Assembly: GCA_034620365.1 (NCBI GenBank)
Contig: JAQGEQ010000179.1
Coordinates: 1,054,001 to 1,118,000, forward strand
Direction of reading: 5' to 3'
Source: Pegea sp. RAD2-039
Lineage: Eukaryota; Chordata; Thaliacea; Salpida; Salpidae
Length of the DNA stretch: 64,000 nucleotides
Each line of letters opens with the position of its first letter. The first letter of the stretch is position 1. Below are positions 60,501 to 64,000 of this stretch, one piece after another. The translations under genes and the position numbers were made by a program. The notes beneath the pieces were generated by a model that saw only the letters and a program-made list of their open reading frames with translations, was not told the origin of the DNA and ran no database searches.

Positions 60501-62445
60501 CGGAAATGAACAATTTGTGAACTTCTCGATCAACACGCAGCCTGTTTGGAAACACTCACTGTCGCAAAGTTGCGTTTTAGGGTGATTTGAGGGCAAAAAG
60601 GGCATTTGTTGATCACCTTACTGTTCGACCAGTACAATCCCGAGTGCATGTGACGTCATTAATCGAAGTTTTACTATTTGTTTGTTGCCAGGCAACAGAT
60701 GAAAAAAATAAAAGTAAAAAAATGGAAAAATAGAATTTTGACTTCATTTTCCAATCGTGCTAAAAAGTGATTTCACGTTGATGACGTCACTACAAAAAAC
60801 GAAAACACAAAACAAAACTACAAATGTTGAATAATTGCTGACGTCACTATGACAAAGCTGTAACTGGTTAACTGAAAACTGAAAAATTTAAATTTTTTTC
60901 TAAACTTCTTCAAACCAAAAACTTTGAGCTCTGAAATGTATTAATATTCTTTAAAACTTGCTGATTGGTGATGACGTCACGTGTTGTTGATGATTCAAGT
61001 GCAATAGTGACGTCATCACCGCTATCTCATCTCTACTTCCGTTTTCAATAAATAATCACAATAGACAAATAGTGACATCATCCTATCGACTTTTTAAGCA
61101 ACAAATTACTAATGACGTCATCACTGCAGATACCTTCTCGACAAGAGACAGCGATTGGAGTTCGACTTCGAGTGACAGTGAAGTGATCAGCGCTCACCGA
61201 ATGCCGTCACTTAGCAACACATCGAGTTTCAACTCAACTACGTCATATCTTCTTGCGCAGCTTAACCCTCCTCTTCATTTCATCACCGCAATGATTTCAA
61301 TTATCAACTACATCGAAGGTGTGATGATGTCATCACTTCATGACGTCATAGTTTGCTATTTTTCAGAAAATTTGGATCGTATTCTGATGGTGATCTTTCT
61401 CACTACTACGATCTTTCTCTTTTTTATCGTCATCTTCATCTTCTTCCACTACGAAGCAAATTGTTGTTCAAAGACCCAAAAACGAGAAAACACGAAAAAC
61501 GATGGTAAAGCGATAAGTGTGACGTCACAAGAAGCAGGAGGTGAAACAGAAAGTTTGTTGGGGGCAGAAGAACAAATTCCAGTTAGAAACCGGATGGGGA
61601 GTATCTGGTGGAAACAGCTAAGACGTTTCTGGTGTCAGTCACGGTCCAGTGAACGCGGCACCGAGCTGATGGAGCGAAACTATCGTGTTGTAAATCGTCG
61701 CGATTCAAGTAGCGATGCTGAAAGCGATTTTAATGATGCATTAATGACGTCACCAGCGGAAGGGAAAGATGAAACGCGTTATAGCGCTTTCCCGGTTAGT
61801 TCAAATACTTCGCGTTTTGATGATGACGTAGCAAGCATCTATGAGTTCCCTGATAATCCATCAAGTGTTGTTGCTCTGACGTCACCACCTCCATCAATGA
61901 CGTCACCAACACGCGCTTACACAGCCTCTTTCTTTCCTACAACTGCTGTTGCTAATGGCAACCAACAACGTCTTCATCTATATTCACGTGATCGCGTTCC
62001 AATTGCAATAAATCGACTTTCGCCGCGCGATCCGCCGCCCTTCCCAACTTCTTCACGTTACAAGCCTCATCCCGAAGTGATGACGTCGCAATCGACACCG
62101 AAAATCACTCAAGCATATCCTTACCATCGTACTTCACCTTACGTCACGACAACGGGTCATTTCCGAAACACACAAAGTGTTTTATTACGTCATCATCCCT
62201 CGCACTCAACATTTACTTCTTACGTCACACAGCCTGCAACACCTCGACACGAATCGACCACTTTCGTCTCATTACGTCATCACACGTCACAATCAAATCG
62301 CGATTCGAATAGCGAACGACGTGGCTCCTTTTACGACAATTCGCTGCCGCGCGATTCGCCTCTTTATGAATATTGTCAACGACAAGCCGCAACTGTTCGC
62401 CATGAGCTTCCTGGGACTCGAAATCTCAATCAATACTTCTCCTAA
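51513..62445 (+). CDS. EVA1C: EVA1C-like receptor with two SUEL lectin domains and a long cytoplasmic tail
   Basis: Type I membrane protein; EVA-1 proteins are SLT/ROBO co-receptors in axon guidance. Nine exons: 51513-51606, 51876-51973, 52291-52404, 53852-53975, 54103-54270, 54322-54447, 58735-58902, 61130-61318 and 61367-62445. All phases agree, giving 719 residues. A signal peptide (MFSLRYHFLCYVIIALLF) is followed by SUEL domain 1 (ACKHQTLKIRCPTMTTIAIQ, NAMYGRR, FGGDPCPNSTEYL) and SUEL domain 2 (CSGTNLRLHCPQRI, EKCQRRTRCTILLPG, VSYAC). Then come a Thr/Ser-rich stalk (ESTTPPSTTSSSTTPSST) and a TM segment, ILMVIFLTTTIFLFFIVIF. The cytoplasmic tail of about 330 residues is much longer than in human EVA1C. 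Two minus-strand genes sit in introns 6 and 7. Intron 8 (61,319-61,366, 48 nt) is stop-free and in frame. Confidence 0.87.
55246..55680 (+). repeat. 11-bp minisatellite, arm 1 of an inverted pair
   Basis: About 38 copies of the 11-mer GATCTTCTTCT, nearly perfect, decaying at the right end, within EVA1C intron 6. Read on the minus strand the array is open in several frames (KKIRRRSEED type), which is an artefact of the repeat. Confidence 0.96.
55681..55834. repeat. direct duplication, 84-bp period
   Basis: A block of about 70 bp starting CAGGCCAAAAGAAAAACTCG and ending ACCTGAAGACCACG occurs at 55,681 and again at 55,765, identical by eye. It adjoins the 11-bp array and separates it from the AT-rich spacer. 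Confidence 0.93.
56496..56941 (-). repeat. 11-bp minisatellite, arm 2 of an inverted pair
   Basis: About 40 copies of AGAAGAAGATC, the exact reverse complement of the array at 55,246-55,680. The two arms, each about 440 bp, are separated by about 815 bp and could pair over their whole length as a hairpin or cruciform. The array also lies directly downstream of the GPCR fragment. Confidence 0.96.
57109..57691 (-). pseudogene. class A GPCR fragment (TM4-TM6)
   Basis: Three exons (57691-57638, 57586-57341, 57299-57109) encode part of a rhodopsin-like receptor. KIFIGSIPA lies at the end of TM4, and ECL2 has PFPCNCPQQQIVQC. TM5 is IFLFYTFMMTFILPVIIII. A basic third loop with a 41-nt intron follows, and TM6 ends LICWGPYYVVAIVQWF with the CWxPYY motif. 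The TM6-ECL3 sequence resembles the GnRH/AKH/vasopressin receptor group, but this is only suggestive. I find neither TM1-TM3 (with DRY) upstream nor TM7 (NPxxY) downstream, where the 11-bp array begins. It is probably a relic, unless exons are very distant. It lies antisense inside EVA1C intron 6. Confidence 0.6.
58955..60747 (-). CDS. single-pass receptor with a TSP1-type Cys-rich ectodomain
   Basis: Eight exons (60747-60617, 60558-60435, 60380-60229, 60175-59978, 59921-59549, 59496-59419, 59365-59287, 59223-58955) give 467 in-frame residues. A signal peptide (MKSKFYFSIFLLLFFSSVA) leads a Cys-rich ectodomain with one clear thrombospondin type 1 repeat: SSWSSWSDVTKCQSDC, FQVRRC, KLCPG, KKCEEDC. 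Similar diverged CxxxC modules lie on either side. The TM segment is VILLVVVCMTSLVVIAIIVL, followed by RRRPKR. The cytoplasmic tail is Ser/Thr-rich with a few Tyr motifs (GGYIEM, AIYTFP). I do not recognise an orthologue. The gene is complete and nested antisense in EVA1C intron 7. Since EVA-1 is a guidance co-receptor and TSR proteins are often guidance or adhesion receptors, a related role is possible but not shown. Confidence 0.75.
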
Positions 62446-64000
62446 TGAAGAAGTCATTGTTCAGTCATCTTCGTTTGATGACGTCATCACACTTACCTCA
62501 TCAACTACGTTATCACCAGTTTGATTTCATTTCTTCTTACTCATTCAATCATAGTCACGTGATAGATCGCTTTGAAGATGACGTCATCAACAACTATCTT
62601 ATCAGGTGGTATTTTTGCTGCTAATAAAAAAATTGTTTCCAGATTTTCATATTTTCTGTAAAATTACTCATTTTGATGAATTGAAGAAGCGATGACGTCA
62701 CAACTTCGCGTATTTTGGCTTCCTACCTTTTTCTGTTTTTTTCTTTTTTCTACTTTGTCCATTTGCAGTAAATTATTTGAATTTATTAAAAAATAAGTTT
62801 TTAAAATATTTGAAGTTATTTTAGCATCGAATCAATGAAAAAGATGGCCACAGTTTGTGCCATCGTCTTGTGACGTCATCAACCAGGAATTTTATGCAAC
62901 AGAGTTTTGTTTGAAAGTTTTTAGGGAGTAAATATGAAAGTGAATTGAGAAAGATAAAATTTATTCAAATCTTAAAATTGATGTTCACCCAACCATGAAA
63001 AGTCATATTCAGGGTTTGATTGAAGTCAGATTGAAAAGCGCCATTTCAGTCTTCAGTCTTTCAATCATCTTGATCGAGATTTTTAGCTGAAAACATTTTA
63101 TTCTCACGCTGATGACGTCATTTATTTGAACGCGAGCTAACACATGAATTATTTTTGTTTAAACAAACTCCTGGCTTGGTGTTTAAAAAATGTTAAAGTA
63201 AATAAAAAAGAAAAAAGAAAATTTATTTTTGATAATTTGAAGTTAACTGTGGTTTGTTGTAATTGAAAATAAATAAACTTTTTGAATCTTAAAATTTTTG
63301 AGACTTTAATATCAAATGAAAAAAGTAATTGAAAGTATTCAACGGGTTGAAATACTTCTAAAAACTAAATTCTATTTTAAAGTTTGAAGTTCAGCAAAAT
63401 TGGAGAAATTAAAATAAATCATATAATAAATAAGTGTTATTAGCAAACCATAAAATGTTTTTATAAATTAAAAAATATTAACATGTTAAAAAAAAACTGG
63501 ACATTTTTTCAATAAGTTGAAACTTTACAAATTTTTTTCTCTAATTTTTTATTCTGTAACTAAAAACTTCTTTAATATCTTTTTTTTTGTATTAAATAAG
63601 TTTTTAAATTTTCTACCAAAATTTGTCAGTAAAGATTGAAAATTGTTTTTGATTGAGTAAAAAACGTCACAAAATTTTATATTTCTTTTTGGCATCTTTC
63701 TCACGGTAAGTCGCTAGATAATTTGGCTTTTTTAAATTTTGTCGCTATGGTAATTGTCTGGATAAAAATTTGAAGTCAAGATTATTGAATAAAATTTTCT
63801 CTTTTAGACTGTAACCACCAAATCTCATCAAATGTTGTTATATCAATTGTATAAATCCTATATAAATACAGAATACACTAATTACTTTTAGTTCTTATGT
63901 TCAATTCAGAAATAAATGTTATAATTTTGTTACTATTTGTTTTATTATTTTTTTCTATAGAAGTTCAAATGAAAAATTGAAAATTTATTTAAAAATCTGA
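62446..64000. other. EVA1C downstream region
   Basis: TGACGTCA sites continue to about 63,114, and the sequence then turns very AT-rich to the window end. No exon or RNA gene is recognised. AATAAA-type signals occur but none can be assigned. Confidence 0.5.

Larger units (their letters stand above)
51396..63121. repeat. dense field of dispersed TGACGTCA palindromes
   Basis: Across this interval I count by eye about 50 exact TGACGTCA sites, roughly one per 230 bp, mostly extended to ATGACGTCAT or GATGACGTCATC. They lie in introns, spacers and some exons of the EVA1C and TSR-receptor genes. Examples are near 51,396, 51,580, 52,140, 53,036, 54,453, 54,795, 57,764, 58,425, 59,374, 59,790, 60,319, 60,970, 61,110, 62,478, 62,871 and 63,114. 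TGACGTCA is the consensus CRE/ATF site, but this density is not that of a promoter. Confidence 0.9.

Noticed and set aside
1-64000. tRNA, 5S rRNA or prokaryotic promoter/RBS/terminator features
   Set aside because: No cloverleaf with a proper B-box or other convincing match was found by eye, and bacterial signals do not apply to this genome.

Overview
This is a eukaryotic, animal window. It has no prokaryotic features: genes are split by many short GT-AG introns (mostly 40-95 nt), the background is very AT-rich, and there are LINE remnants, intronic minisatellites and a spliceosomal U1 snRNA gene. Two genes point to a tunicate. One is a lamin whose tail runs from the rod to the nuclear localisation signal and CaaX box with no Ig-like tail domain, an arrangement reported for tunicate lamins. 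The other is an integrin-alpha-like gene with an inserted I (vWA) domain, a layout known mainly from chordates. The species is not identified. Exon models were built by hand from splice sites, reading frame and family knowledge. For seven genes (lamin, both tubulins, GABPB, DNAJC21, OCRL/INPP5B, EVA1C) plus the 14-3-3 and the TSR receptor, the exon lengths sum to an exact multiple of three.

Layout: 1-3.7 kb, 3' part of a beta-1,3-galactosyltransferase (+) with a 3.1 kb minisatellite intron. 4.1-7.0 kb, lamin (-). 7-10.9 kb, AT-rich desert. 10.9-14 kb, a small Cys-rich membrane protein and a broken I-domain integrin alpha (+). 14.8-18.4 kb, two convergent alpha-tubulin genes with the same exon structure. 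18.4-22.8 kb, mostly AT-rich, with one small secreted reading frame (-). 22.9-24.6 kb, GABP beta (+). 25.0-29.2 kb, DNAJC21 (+), with a minisatellite intron, a U1 snRNA inside another intron and a 10-residue coding repeat. 29.7-35.1 kb, a decayed LINE (-) and a 5'-truncated LINE (+). 35.5-36.4 kb, 14-3-3 (-). 37.0-45.8 kb, OCRL/INPP5B inositol 5-phosphatase (-) with a 5.6 kb minisatellite intron. 45.8-51.5 kb, AT-rich with a LINE relic. 51.5-62.4 kb, an EVA1C-like two-SUEL-domain receptor (+); its introns hold a GPCR fragment (-) and a complete TSP1-type single-pass receptor (-).

The most unusual signal is the perfect palindrome TGACGTCA, usually extended to ATGACGTCAT or TGATGACGTCATCA. One copy would be expected by chance in 64 kb. 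I see roughly 70 outside tandem arrays and well over 100 more inside the OCRL intron array. They concentrate in the introns and spacers of the OCRL, EVA1C and TSR-receptor genes and are almost absent from the AT-rich deserts, LINEs and tubulin genes. Many short introns hold one or two copies beside their splice sites. It looks like a eukaryotic counterpart of a highly iterated palindrome, possibly tied to how introns arose or are recognised, and the OCRL array may be an expansion of the same element.
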